Shown: positions 50,288 through 58,558 of the stretch, piece after piece
Position numbering within the stretch: the first letter of the stretch is position 1
Layout: every line of letters begins with the position of its first letter
NCBI GenBank assembly: GCA_964384945.1
Contig: CAYLMK010000025.1
Span: 12,872-76,871, forward strand
DNA: 64,000 bases
Reading direction: 5' to 3'
Source: S015-6 sp964384945
GTDB taxonomy: Bacteria; Desulfobacterota; DSWW01
Notes under the pieces: generated by a model
What the model saw: the letters and a program-made list of their open reading frames with translations, nothing else
What the model was told of the DNA's origin: nothing
Databases searched by the model: none
Translations under genes and position numbers: made by a program

Positions 50288-51256
50288 ATGTTTCGATCTG
50301 AGATAATTACCCTGTTGGGCCGGTTCGGCCGGGCGAAATCCTGCGCCCGCGCGCTGATCGCAGGCCTTCTTCTGGCCGCGCAGCCCGCGGCCGCTCACGT
50401 CCCCCACCTCGAGGAGCAAGACTATTCCCCTGAATCCCCCTTCCTGATCGAGGAGCCCCTGGAGAAGTCCAGGGCCTTCTATTCCTGGCTCGAGACCGGG
50501 GAGGACATCGATGTATTCGCCTTCCAGGTCAACGAACCGGTCCGGCTCTTTGCGCAGGCCATCGTCCCGGTCTGCCAGGGCTACGAAGCGCTTCTGCCCT
50601 GGTTTGCCGTGGTCGGCCCCGGGCTGCCCTTGCCGGAGATCTCCCTGCCCTTTGACTTGCCCCCGGGATACGGGGCACGGGTCGTGCCGAACCTGGAACC
50701 CTGGACGCCCCGGCCCGCCTTCTTCGAGCCCTTCGGCGACAAGTGGTACTTCGACGGCCCGGTCTTCGACGAAACGGTTTCCACGCCGGGCACCTGGTAT
50801 CTCTACTACTGGAATCCTCACGGAGTCGGCGGGGACTATGCGGCCATCGTAGGGCCGGCCGAGATCTGGGACCTCACCGACATCCTGCGGGCGGCCATCT
50901 ACACGCCCATGATTCGCCGGGGGGAAGAGCTTCACACCGAGTGCCTCGGCTGCCCTGGGCTTGACGAAAGGGCGCTGGAAGACAGCGACGGGGACGGGAT
51001 CCCGGACCCTTGTGACGAAAGAAGGTGCTTCATCGCCACGGCCGCGTTCGGAACGGACACGGACGGCAGGATCGACACCCTGCGCTCGTTCCGCGACCGC
51101 TACCTCCTCACAAACGGCCCGGGTCGCTCGTTCGTCGCCTTCTACTATGAAATGAGTCCCCCGCTCGCCGACGTCGTGCAATCGGAGCCATGGCTCAGGG
51201 CAGCAGTCCGAATTCTGCTCCTGCCGCTGATCGGACTCGCCTCCCTGCTGGTCTGA
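50288..51256 (+). CDS. secreted CFI-box C-terminal protein
   Basis: A 322-residue protein with a signal peptide (ARALIAGLLLAAQPAAAH), a beta-rich middle (AFQVNEPVRLFAQAIVPVCQG, WYLYYWNPHGVGGDYAAIVG), and a calcium-binding-like EDSDGDGIPDPCD at 231-243. The end is a CFI-box: CFIATAAFGT (247-256), LRSFRDRYLLTNGPGRSFVAFYY, SPPLAD and a hydrophobic C-terminal segment (VRILLLPLIGLASLLV). CFI-box-CTERM regions are recurrent C-terminal tags in deltaproteobacteria and probably serve anchoring or processing. It lies 15 bp after copy 1 and 21 bp before copy 2 of the DUF523-DUF1722 genes. No function is known. Confidence 0.82.
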   Translation: MFRSEIITLLGRFGRAKSCARALIAGLLLAAQPAAAHVPHLEEQDYSPESPFLIEEPLEKSRAFYSWLETGEDIDVFAFQVNEPVRLFAQAIVPVCQGYEALLPWFAVVGPGLPLPEISLPFDLPPGYGARVVPNLEPWTPRPAFFEPFGDKWYFDGPVFDETVSTPGTWYLYYWNPHGVGGDYAAIVGPAEIWDLTDILRAAIYTPMIRRGEELHTECLGCPGLDERALEDSDGDGIPDPCDERRCFIATAAFGTDTDGRIDTLRSFRDRYLLTNGPGRSFVAFYYEMSPPLADVVQSEPWLRAAVRILLLPLIGLASLLV

Positions 51257-51277
51257 CAGAGCATACAAGGGGCGAAC

Positions 51278-52228
51278 ATGGAAAAGGTCCGCCTGGGCAT
51301 CAACGGGGCCCTTCTGGGCGACTCGGTCTTGAACCGGGGCAAGTACAAGGGAGACCGGTTCCTCAAAGACACGCTCGGCCGGTTCGTGGACTACGTCCCG
51401 GTCTACCCGGAGGAGGATTGCGGGCTCGAGGAAGTCTGGGAGGATCTCCGCCTTGAGGGGGACGTTCGAGCCCCCCGGCTCAAGAACAGGAAATCCGGCG
51501 AGGATTTCACCGAAAAGGTGCTGAACTGGGCGCACCGGAAGGCCGAGGAACTCGAGGGTGAAGACCTGTGCGGGTTCGTCCTCATGGCTCGCTCTCCGAT
51601 CACCGGTATGGAGAGGGTGTACGTTCATGCCGGAGAAGCGGGAAGCAAGAAGAAAGAGGGCGTGGGCCTGTTCGCCTCGGTCCTGATGGAGCGGCTCCCT
51701 CTGCTGCCGGTCGAGGAAGACGGCCGGCTTCACGACCCCGGCCTCCGGGAGAACTTCATCGAGCGGATCTTCGTGTTCAAGCGATGGCGCGAAATGCTGG
51801 CGGCGGGCGCGACGGTGGGGGGGCTGGTAGACTTCCACACCCGGCACAAGCTCCTCATTCTGTCACACAGCCCGAAGCATTACACCGACATGGGACGGCT
51901 CGTCGCCAAGGCCAGGGGGGTTCCTCCCAAGGAACTCTTTGCCCGTTATGCGGGCATGCTGATGGAGGCGCTCCGGCTCCAGGCAACCGTGAAAAAGCAG
52001 ACCAACGTCCTGCATCATCTGCTGGGGCACTTCAAGAAGGACCTCTCCGGGGACGAGAAGCAGGAACTGCTGGAGGTCATCGGCCAATACCACCGGGGCA
52101 CCCTGCCCCTGATCGTTCCTGTCACTCTGATCAATCACTATGTACGAAAGCACGACGCCCCTTATCTGAAAGGGCAGGTGTACCTGGAACCTCACCCCGT
52201 GGAACTCAAGCTGAGAAACCACGCCTGA
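51278..52228 (+). CDS. DUF523-DUF1722 protein, copy 2, degenerate DUF523 half
   Basis: A 316-residue paralogue of the protein encoded at 49322-50272. DUF1722 is well kept (GLVDFHTRHKLLILSHSPKHY, ATVKKQTNVLHHLLGHFKKDLS, PLIVPVTLINHYVRKH). The DUF523 half has lost its cysteines: GINGALLGDSVLNRGK replaces SSCLLG, VYPEEDCGLE replaces VCPEVECGFP, and MARSPITGM replaces the SPSCG motif. Only the LCGF cysteine shared by both copies remains. It cannot bind a TudS-type cluster, so it may be a structural partner of copy 1 or act through DUF1722 alone. SD AAGGGG is 6-7 bp upstream. Confidence 0.9.
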   Translation: MEKVRLGINGALLGDSVLNRGKYKGDRFLKDTLGRFVDYVPVYPEEDCGLEEVWEDLRLEGDVRAPRLKNRKSGEDFTEKVLNWAHRKAEELEGEDLCGFVLMARSPITGMERVYVHAGEAGSKKKEGVGLFASVLMERLPLLPVEEDGRLHDPGLRENFIERIFVFKRWREMLAAGATVGGLVDFHTRHKLLILSHSPKHYTDMGRLVAKARGVPPKELFARYAGMLMEALRLQATVKKQTNVLHHLLGHFKKDLSGDEKQELLEVIGQYHRGTLPLIVPVTLINHYVRKHDAPYLKGQVYLEPHPVELKLRNHA

Positions 52229-52422
52229 GGCGGGCCGTACCCGTAAAGATCGAAAGCTGCGAGGCGAGGCGAAGGCAAGGCAGCCGGCCCGACCACTTCC
52301 CCCACAAGTCAGGCGTCGGACATGGGCACTTGACCTTGTTTGTCATTCCGCCTGGTTGCCTGGAACGAGAGGAGATTGAACACCCGCGGTTGTTCAGCGG
52401 TCTTTGCAGGGCATGGGCAGGG

Positions 52423-52680
52423 TCAACTCTGCGGGAGGCGCCCGTCCGGGGGCCGGGAGGAGAGCTTCTCCCGGTGAATGATCAGGCCGTGGCTCAGATC
52501 GTAGGGGGAGACCCCGACCGTCACCCGGTCGCCCAGGATCACGCGGATGTGGAACTTCCGCATACGGCCCGAAAGCTTGGCGGAGATCTCCTGGCCGGAA
52601 TCGAGCTTGACGGTGAAGTGACCGCCGGCCTTCACGTCGGTGATAACCCCCTCCGTCTTCGCCAGATCATCGCGAGCCAA
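52423..52680 (-). CDS. infA: translation initiation factor IF-1
   Basis: An 85-residue S1/OB-fold protein matching IF-1: ARDDLAKTEGVITDVKAGGHFTVKLDSGQEISAKLSGRMRKFHIRVILGDRVTVGVSPYDLSHGLIIHR, with a 13-residue C-terminal extension beyond the usual 72 residues. The start is TTG 52680, GGGGG 6 bp upstream; no ATG is in frame near. IF-1 occupies the ribosomal A site during initiation. The usual infA neighbours (secY, rpmJ, map) are absent and it follows a cold-shock gene, so it may be a second, stress-linked copy. Confidence 0.92.
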   Translation of the reverse strand: MARDDLAKTEGVITDVKAGGHFTVKLDSGQEISAKLSGRMRKFHIRVILGDRVTVGVSPYDLSHGLIIHREKLSSRPPDGRLPQS

Positions 52681-52705
52681 TCTGTCCCCCTTTTTCCAGG
52701 GTCGA

Positions 52706-52740
52706 TCCGCCGTGTCTCAGGGAGACGCCCTCCAGGCGGA
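52706..52740 (-). promoter_or_regulatory. structured leader upstream of infA
   Basis: TCCGCC/GGCGGA (52706-52711 and 52735-52740) form a 6-bp outer stem. Inside it GTCTC/GAGAC (52714-52718 and 52722-52726) form a 5-bp stem with a 3-nt loop. The structure ends about 26 nt before the TTG start, close enough to affect ribosome access. Confidence 0.45.
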
Positions 52741-52837
52741 CAAACCCCCGGGAAGAATCGCGGCACCTGTTCGGTTACGAAGCGACAAGAGAAAGAAGAA
52801 AAATATGAAAAAGAAAATGAAGGACGGGACAGAGAGC

Positions 52838-53047
52838 TCAGATCTTCTTGACTTCGCCGGCAGCCGGCCCCTTCCTTCCCTGGGTGACGACATACTCAAC
52901 GCGGTCGCCTTCGTTGAGCGTCTTGAACCCTTCACCCATGATGGCGGAATGATGGACGAAGATATCGCCGCCTCCCGAGTCGCGGGAGATGAATCCGTAC
53001 CCCTTTCGTTCATCAAACCACTTGACCACGCCCTTTTCCTTTTCCAT
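52838..53047 (-). CDS. CspA-family cold-shock protein
   Basis: A 69-residue cold-shock domain protein: GVVKWFDERKGYGFISRDSGGGDIFVHHSAIMGEGFKTLNEGDRVEYVVTQGRKGPAAGEVKKI. Both RNP motifs are present (KGYGFI and DIFVHHS). It binds single-stranded RNA or DNA and melts RNA structure in the cold or in growth transitions. SD GGAGG is about 10 bp upstream. It has a leader of about 130 nt with a terminator-like stem and a further hairpin, and infA lies downstream. Confidence 0.96.
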   Translation of the reverse strand: MEKEKGVVKWFDERKGYGFISRDSGGGDIFVHHSAIMGEGFKTLNEGDRVEYVVTQGRKGPAAGEVKKI

Positions 53048-53068
53048 TCCTCAAAAACCTCCTGTCTG

Positions 53069-53103
53069 CGGGAAGCGTTTGCCTCGTAGCGCTATGCTTC
53101 CCG
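53069..53103 (-). promoter_or_regulatory. hairpin next to the SD of the cold-shock gene
   Basis: CGGGAAGC (53069-53076 on plus) and GCTTCCCG (53096-53103) are a perfect 8-bp inverted repeat with a 19-nt loop. The structure ends about 20 nt before the start codon, next to the SD GGAGG. Confidence 0.5.
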
Positions 53104-53109
53104 TGCCAC

Positions 53110-53146
53110 AAAAAAGCCGCCCGGACAAGCACAAATCCTGAGCGGC
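53110..53146 (-). terminator. terminator-like stem with T-run inside the cold-shock leader
   Basis: On the minus strand GCCGC (53146-53142) pairs with GCGGC (53120-53116), flanked by C/G extensions, and is followed directly by TTTTTT (53115-53110). It lies between the promoter at 53195-53224 and the start codon at 53047, so it can act as an attenuator. Confidence 0.5.
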
Positions 53147-53194
53147 GGACCCTCGTCTTCCAGATCAGAAATTGCACGGACCTTCCAACAAAAT

Positions 53195-53224
53195 ACGCTA
53201 CCAGCCTGGGTCGAGTCTTGTCAA
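53195..53224 (-). promoter_or_regulatory. promoter of the cold-shock gene
   Basis: A perfect TTGACA (53224-53219) is followed after 18 bp by TAGCGT (53200-53195), a TAxxxT-type -10. The start would be near 53188, giving a leader of about 140 nt, close in length to the cold-shock leader of E. coli cspA. Confidence 0.55.
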
Positions 53225-53328
53225 GAGCCGGAAAAAGAAATTCTCCAAGAGGGACGCCCCCTTTCCTGACGTTCCGCAGGGGCGGCTTTTCCCGGATCCT
53301 CCCGGAGAAACCGCCTTTTTCAAAGGGC

Positions 53329-54564
53329 TCAGGCCGCCTGCGGAGGGCCGGACAAGGGCAGCCGCACCGTGAAAACGCTTCCTTCGCCCGGGCGGCTGTC
53401 CACTTCGATGCGCCCGTTGTTTGCCTCAATGAACTTCTTCGCGATGGCCAGGCCGAGGCCGACCCCTCTCCTGCCGGTCTTGGTGGTGTAAAAGGGTTCG
53501 AAAATTCGGTCCAGTTCGGTCCGTTCGATGCCGACCCCGGTATCCCGGATGTCGACCTGGAGCCACTCGAAACCGTATCGGAAGACCGCGACCGAAAGCC
53601 TTCCCTGGCCGTCCATGGAATCGATTCCGTTGCGGACGAGGTTCGAGAAGGCCTTGACGAGCTGGTCCGCGTCCCCTTCCACCCAGAGATCCTCCGGGCT
53701 GAGTTCCCGCTCCACCCGGATTCCGGGCCGGGCCGGCATGGCCTTGAGGATCAGGTTGACCGAATGGTCCACGATGTCCTGGATTCGGAGCGTGGAGACC
53801 CGAACCCGCTCCTCCCGCCCCAGGGCCAGAATCTCTTTGACGAACCGCACGATTCTCTCGATCTGAGCCCGTATCTCCCGCTTCGTGTCTTCGGCGGCCT
53901 CGGCCCGGGAAAGCAATCCCTCGATCACCTGGAGGGGCGTGCGGATTTCGTGGGCAAGCTCCGTGGAAAGCCTGCCCAGATTGGCAAACTTCTCCAGGCG
54001 GCTGAGTACCTCTCCCAGCTTGTTCGACAGGAAGGCCGTGGCGGAGATGAGCACGGTGGTGCTGGACCAGAAAAAGATGTCCATCCCCGTACCCAATGAG
54101 ATCCGGAAGATGTTGTGGCGCGGGATCACCCCATGATGCTCGAAATGACACAAAAGGCTGTATGCAAGGATCACGTAAGCGGCGAACAGGGGCCGACCCC
54201 TCCGGGAGAGGAACATGCCCGAGCAGACCACGAGAAAGAGGTAAGCCACCGCCCAGATCATCGAATAGATCCCGCCGAAGTAGTGCAGCGCGATGGTGGC
54301 GGCGATGACATCGATCCAGAGGCTCGCGGAATTGTAAGGCAGGATCCAGTCGGGCCTCCTGGCCCGGAGCGGAAAATAGATGGACCAGACGGCGAGTTCG
54401 ACGGCGAAGGTCAAGAGGATGGGCCGGTTCTCGACACCGATGAACTGAAAATAATAAAAGAAGAGCAAGAGGAAGAGGCAGGCCAATCCCAACATGATCT
54501 TGGCCTTGAAGAGGTAGTCCACCAAGGCGATCTGGAAATCCTGATTCAGGTCCCGGTTGATCAT
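53329..54564 (-). CDS. membrane sensor histidine kinase
   Basis: A 411-residue kinase. About five to six membrane helices lie in residues 20-185 without a large periplasmic domain, so the signal is probably sensed in the membrane. HisKA follows: LGRLSTELAHEIRTPLQVIEGLL with His205. Then come the N box KAFSNLVRNGIDSM, G1 DTGVGIE, F box FEPFYTTKTG and G2 GVGLGLAIAKKFIEANNGRIEV. The style is NtrB/AtoS-like (AHEIRTPLxxI, FEPFYTTK). No response regulator adjoins it. It has its own promoter at 54606-54635 and is divergent from the RND gene. Confidence 0.92.
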   Translation of the reverse strand: MINRDLNQDFQIALVDYLFKAKIMLGLACLFLLLFFYYFQFIGVENRPILLTFAVELAVWSIYFPLRARRPDWILPYNSASLWIDVIAATIALHYFGGIYSMIWAVAYLFLVVCSGMFLSRRGRPLFAAYVILAYSLLCHFEHHGVIPRHNIFRISLGTGMDIFFWSSTTVLISATAFLSNKLGEVLSRLEKFANLGRLSTELAHEIRTPLQVIEGLLSRAEAAEDTKREIRAQIERIVRFVKEILALGREERVRVSTLRIQDIVDHSVNLILKAMPARPGIRVERELSPEDLWVEGDADQLVKAFSNLVRNGIDSMDGQGRLSVAVFRYGFEWLQVDIRDTGVGIERTELDRIFEPFYTTKTGRRGVGLGLAIAKKFIEANNGRIEVDSRPGEGSVFTVRLPLSGPPQAA

Positions 54565-54605
54565 CGGCGACTCGCCGGGGGCGGTGCAGACGCGGAATCC
54601 CCTTC

Positions 54606-54640
54606 TTTATAAATCCTATCAGGAAGTTCTCGCAAGAACT
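54606..54640 (-). promoter_or_regulatory. promoter with overlapping palindrome for the kinase gene
   Basis: The minus strand has TTGCGA (54635-54630), 18 bp, TATAAA (54611-54606). A 16-bp interrupted palindrome AGTTCT-N4-AGAACT (54625-54640) covers the -35 element and looks like an operator for a dimeric repressor. Confidence 0.5.
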
Positions 54641-55013
54641 ATTTCAGGAGGAGAAGAGGCCGGTTCCGCCTTCCGGCGCAGCGCCGCCGGAAGGCCGTTT
54701 CCCCGGGGAAACCGCTTCACAGCCCTGTGTATCCCGTAGTCCACAGTTCTCAACCCTCCTCATCCCGTTCCATCCCCGTTGGCGGACGCTGCGGCGGGCC
54801 TGCAGGACGGCCTTCGCAGGCCAAAGAACACCCCTGCCCCGGGTTCCGGCCGTGCCTCAGCGACAATTACCCACAGAATCCTTCTGCAAACTGCCTTCCA
54901 CATTCTGGCACACAATTTGATTCCATCTCCTATGTCATTTGTTTCTCTGCGGGAATCGGGGGCAGGTCGAACCGGGCACCTATATAACGAGGACCCACAA
55001 GAGGAGGTTCCCC
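54641..55013. other. non-coding spacer with two strong hairpins and a sigma54-like site
   Basis: I see no gene here. A perfect 10-bp inverted repeat with a 6-nt loop (arms 54669-54678 and 54685-54694) is followed two bases later by the 16-bp palindrome GTTTCCCCGGGGAAAC (54697-54712). No T-run follows, so neither is an obvious terminator. At 54906-54921 the plus strand reads TGGCACACAATTTGAT, a sigma54 -24/-12 pattern with correct spacing but GA in place of the -12 GC. It would read toward the RND gene, about 95 bp upstream of its ATG. Confidence 0.5.
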
Positions 55014-57323
55014 ATGGTGGAAATGCTCGCCCGCTTCATCCTCACCCGGCGGTACTGGATCCTCGCAGCGGTGGGGATCATCACCTTGTTCCTGGGCGCC
55101 TTCACACTTCGAATACAGCTCAACCAGAACCCCGAAGACCTCATCTTCCAAAATGAGCCGGAATACCCCCGGTTGAAGGCCTTCTTCGATGTATTCGGCT
55201 ATGATGAGATCCTGGTAGCCGCCTATTCGGCGGACAATGTACTTACCAGGCAGAACATTGAATCCATCCGAACGATAACCCAGCAGGTGCAATCCCTTCC
55301 CGGAGTTGACCGAGTCGTCTCCCTCGCCAATGCTGAGGACGTAGAGGCAAACAACGGCAGCATCGAGATCGTTTCCGTTCTCGGGAAACCACCCGAGACC
55401 GAGGACGACAGGCAGGCCTTGCGTGTTCGGTTGGATGAGAATCCGATCTACAGGGACCTGCTGGTTTCGCGCGACGCGAGATCCGCGCTCTTTGACATCA
55501 CCTTGCGATCCGGCCTCACCAATGCTGAGCGGAAGGAGACCATAGAATGCATTGAAGGCCTCTTCGCCGAAAGCAGCGGTGAAACGGGATACTATCTGAC
55601 CGGAGCCCCTTATGGCAGGAACGAACTGTTCGAGTGCATGAGGAGGGATTTCAGCACGCTCTGGCCCTTCGGCATGCTTCTCCTCGTTGCTTCCATGTAC
55701 CTCGTCTTTCGGAGCTACCTGTGCGTTCTCCTGCCCTTCATCGCCGTCGGCGTGGCCGTGTTATGGACGATCGGCTTCATGCAGTTGATGGCCTCACAGC
55801 TCAATTTCCTGTCCGTGTTGATCCCCACAATCCTCTTCACCATCGGCACCTCCGACTGCGTCCACATTCTCAGTCATTATCAGGATTGCCGTTACCATTG
55901 CAGGACGAAATCGGAAGCCCTGAAGGAAACCATACGGATGATGATTCCTCCCTGCCTTCTCACAACCCTTACGACGATGATTGGTTTCTTTTCCGTCGCA
56001 CTCTGCCGCATCGCGCCGATCCAGCACTTCGGGGTGTACAGCGCTGTCGGTATCGGTTTCTGCTACCTCCTTGCCATCACATTGCTTCCCATCGGGTTTT
56101 CGGTCGGAAACACCAGGTCGCTGAGCCTGGGAAAACCCTCTTCGGAGACCCTTCTTCGATTCCTGGCCAGGATCAACCACCTCACCGCCGAGAGAAAAAC
56201 CGCCGTCCTCGCCCTATTCACGCTTGCCCTCGGGCTGGGGCTTTACGGCTCGACCAAGATACACCTTGAAACGGACCTGGGAAGGTTCTTTGGGGATGAA
56301 TTCAAGGCCTATTACGACATTCTCTATATCGAGAAGGAATTCGGGGGGGTCACCCCCCTCTATGCGGTCATCGACAGCCGGCGTGAGGACGGGCTCAAGA
56401 ATCCGGAGCTTTTACAGGCGATCGATCGATTCAGCGAGTACCTCCGAAGACAGGACGGTGTGGACAAGGTCATCTCGGCCAGTGACCTCCTCAAGTACAT
56501 GAACTACCGCTTTCACCAGAATGACCCGGTTCAGAATCGTATTCCGGAGGATACCAAGCAGATTGCAGAACTCCTCCTCATGGCATCCCTCTCCGACGAG
56601 GCGGGACTGCTCTCGCGCTTCTTTGATGAAGAATACTCAAAAACCTCGGTCGGAATCCGGTACCGCTACCGCGACCTCTACCGAATCAGCGCCTTGAACA
56701 GGGTCATCCGCGCCTACCTGAAGGCGGACCCCTATCTCGCCGGGAGAACCGACAGCTACGCCACCGGAACAACCGTCATGTTCGCCAACCTGATGGCTCC
56801 GATCCTCCATGGTCTACAGCAAAGCCTTCTCATTGCCTCCATCACGATCTTCCTGTTGATGATCCTGCTGTTCCGATCCGCCAAGTTTGCCGTGATCAGC
56901 ATCGTGCCCAATGTCATTCCCATCGTCCTGACCCTTGGCACCATGGGCTTGATGGATATTCCCCTGAACATCGCCACCGCGCCGGCGGCAGCAATCGCGC
57001 TGGGAATTGCGGTAGACGACACCATTCATTTCCTCGTTCGATTCAGGAGGGAGTTCAAACACGAAAGAAACTACGCAAAAGCCGTTACCAACACGCTTGC
57101 CTCGGTGGGCAAGCCGATCCTGGTTACAAGCATAATTCTGACTGCGGGTTTCTGCATCTTCCTCTTGTCCAATTTCCAGCCCACCCAGAATCTGGGGGTT
57201 CTGATCAGCTTTTCGGTCGTCAGCGCCATGCTTGCGGATGTGATTTTGCTGCCCGTCCTTTTGCTGCTGCTGAAGCCCTTGGGCTCGGAAACCCGTTTGG
57301 AAACTGAAGAGGGAAAGCGGTAG
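55014..57323 (+). CDS. RND/MMPL family transporter, HAE3 type
   Basis: A 769-residue protein from ATG 55014 with a near-perfect SD (AGAGGAGG). It has two RND repeats: TM1 (YWILAAVGIITLFLGAFTL) with a periplasmic loop, then five helices (LWPFGMLLLVASMYLVF ... PTILFTIGTSDCVHILSHY), and a second copy starting at TAERKTAVLALFTLALGLGLYG with IALGIAVDDTIHFLVRFRREF. The D-containing motifs GTSDCVH and GIAVDDTIH are the proton-relay/MMPL signatures. Members of this group export lipids, hopanoids or other hydrophobic compounds. Base composition is visibly less GC-rich than the flanks. It lies 39 bp before corA. Confidence 0.9.
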   Translation: MVEMLARFILTRRYWILAAVGIITLFLGAFTLRIQLNQNPEDLIFQNEPEYPRLKAFFDVFGYDEILVAAYSADNVLTRQNIESIRTITQQVQSLPGVDRVVSLANAEDVEANNGSIEIVSVLGKPPETEDDRQALRVRLDENPIYRDLLVSRDARSALFDITLRSGLTNAERKETIECIEGLFAESSGETGYYLTGAPYGRNELFECMRRDFSTLWPFGMLLLVASMYLVFRSYLCVLLPFIAVGVAVLWTIGFMQLMASQLNFLSVLIPTILFTIGTSDCVHILSHYQDCRYHCRTKSEALKETIRMMIPPCLLTTLTTMIGFFSVALCRIAPIQHFGVYSAVGIGFCYLLAITLLPIGFSVGNTRSLSLGKPSSETLLRFLARINHLTAERKTAVLALFTLALGLGLYGSTKIHLETDLGRFFGDEFKAYYDILYIEKEFGGVTPLYAVIDSRREDGLKNPELLQAIDRFSEYLRRQDGVDKVISASDLLKYMNYRFHQNDPVQNRIPEDTKQIAELLLMASLSDEAGLLSRFFDEEYSKTSVGIRYRYRDLYRISALNRVIRAYLKADPYLAGRTDSYATGTTVMFANLMAPILHGLQQSLLIASITIFLLMILLFRSAKFAVISIVPNVIPIVLTLGTMGLMDIPLNIATAPAAAIALGIAVDDTIHFLVRFRREFKHERNYAKAVTNTLASVGKPILVTSIILTAGFCIFLLSNFQPTQNLGVLISFSVVSAMLADVILLPVLLLLLKPLGSETRLETEEGKR

Positions 57324-57362
57324 AATCCCCCCATTCGGCCAAGGCGAAAGCGGGGGCATTCC

Positions 57363-58427
57363 ATGCGAAAGAGGCACAAGAAGCGATCCCGGAAGGCGGG
57401 GCTTCCGCCAGGGACTCTCGTCCACATCGGCGAGCAGAAGGTCGAGTCCACGAAGATCACCCTCATGGATTTCGACGAGGAGCGCTTTCAGGAGCGAAGG
57501 ATCCAGAGTGTGGGAGAGGCGCTCCCGCTGCCGGAGGAGCCCACGGTCCGGTGGGTCAACATCGACGGCCTTCACGAGATCGAGGTCCTCAGGGCCCTCG
57601 GGGAGCGATTCGCCATTCACCCCCTCGTGCTGGAAGACATCCTCAACACGGACGCCCGGCCAAAGACCGAGGATTACGGCGCATACCTGTTCATCATCGT
57701 CAAGATGCTCTCGTTCGACGAGATGACGAACGCGATCCTCAAGGAGCAGGTGAGCATCGTTCTGGGCCGGGATTTCGTTCTTTCCTTCCAGGAGAGGGAA
57801 GGCGGCGTCTTCAACACCATCCGTGACCGAATTCGCACGGGCAAGGGCCGCGTGAGAAAGATGCAGGCCGACTATCTTGCCTACGTATTAATAGACGCCA
57901 TCGTGGACAATTACTTCGTGGCCCTGGAGACCCTCGGCGAAAAGGTCGAGGACCTGGAGGAGGCCCTGGTGAACAAGCCCACGCGCGAGGCCGCGCATAC
58001 CCTCCACCGGATGAAAAGGGAGATGATCTCTCTGCGCAGGGCCATCTGGCCGCTCCGGGAGGTGATCAGCCTGCTGCAGAGGAGCGAATCCCCGCTGATC
58101 CGACAGGGCACCGGCATCTATCTGCGGGACGTCTACGACCACACCATCCAGGTGATCGACACGGTGGAGGCCCAGCGGGACATGCTCTCCGGCATGCTCG
58201 ACATCTATCTCACCAGCGTCAGCAACCGGATGAGCGAGGTCATGAAAGTCCTGACCATCATTTCGACCATCTTCATTCCCCTCACCTTCCTTGCGGGGGT
58301 TTACGGCATGAACTTCGAGTTCATGCCGGAGTTGAAGTGGCGCTATGGGTATCCCGTGATCTGGCTCGCCATGCTGGCGATCGGCGTCGCCATGCTCATC
58401 CAGTTCAAGAGGAAGAAGTGGCTCTGA
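57363..58427 (+). CDS. corA: CorA magnesium/cobalt transporter
   Basis: A 354-residue CorA. A basic N-terminus leads to the cytoplasmic funnel (WVNIDGLHEIEVLRALGERFAIHPLVLEDILNT), a long stalk helix (DAIVDNYFVALETLGEKVEDLEEAL), and two C-terminal helices with the signature YGMNFEFMPELKW between them. It imports Mg2+ (or Co2+/Ni2+) as a pentamer. It is probably co-transcribed with the RND gene. Length and motifs are normal. Confidence 0.95.
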   Translation: MRKRHKKRSRKAGLPPGTLVHIGEQKVESTKITLMDFDEERFQERRIQSVGEALPLPEEPTVRWVNIDGLHEIEVLRALGERFAIHPLVLEDILNTDARPKTEDYGAYLFIIVKMLSFDEMTNAILKEQVSIVLGRDFVLSFQEREGGVFNTIRDRIRTGKGRVRKMQADYLAYVLIDAIVDNYFVALETLGEKVEDLEEALVNKPTREAAHTLHRMKREMISLRRAIWPLREVISLLQRSESPLIRQGTGIYLRDVYDHTIQVIDTVEAQRDMLSGMLDIYLTSVSNRMSEVMKVLTIISTIFIPLTFLAGVYGMNFEFMPELKWRYGYPVIWLAMLAIGVAMLIQFKRKKWL

Positions 58428-58558
58428 GTGCCCGCATCCGGGAGCGTCCGGACCTCTTCCGACTACCGTCTGATCTTTCCGCGCGCTGAGGGCGGCCCGG
58501 GGAAGGCCCGGGGCGGCCTGCCGTACAGGCCCACCCCCGGGGTTCGGCATCGACGCCT

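Noticed and set aside
49340..51847. Open frame of 835 codons on minus, antisense to the DUF523-DUF1722 and CFI-box genes
   Set aside because: No recognisable fold; it spans three plus-strand genes with good SDs and conserved motifs.
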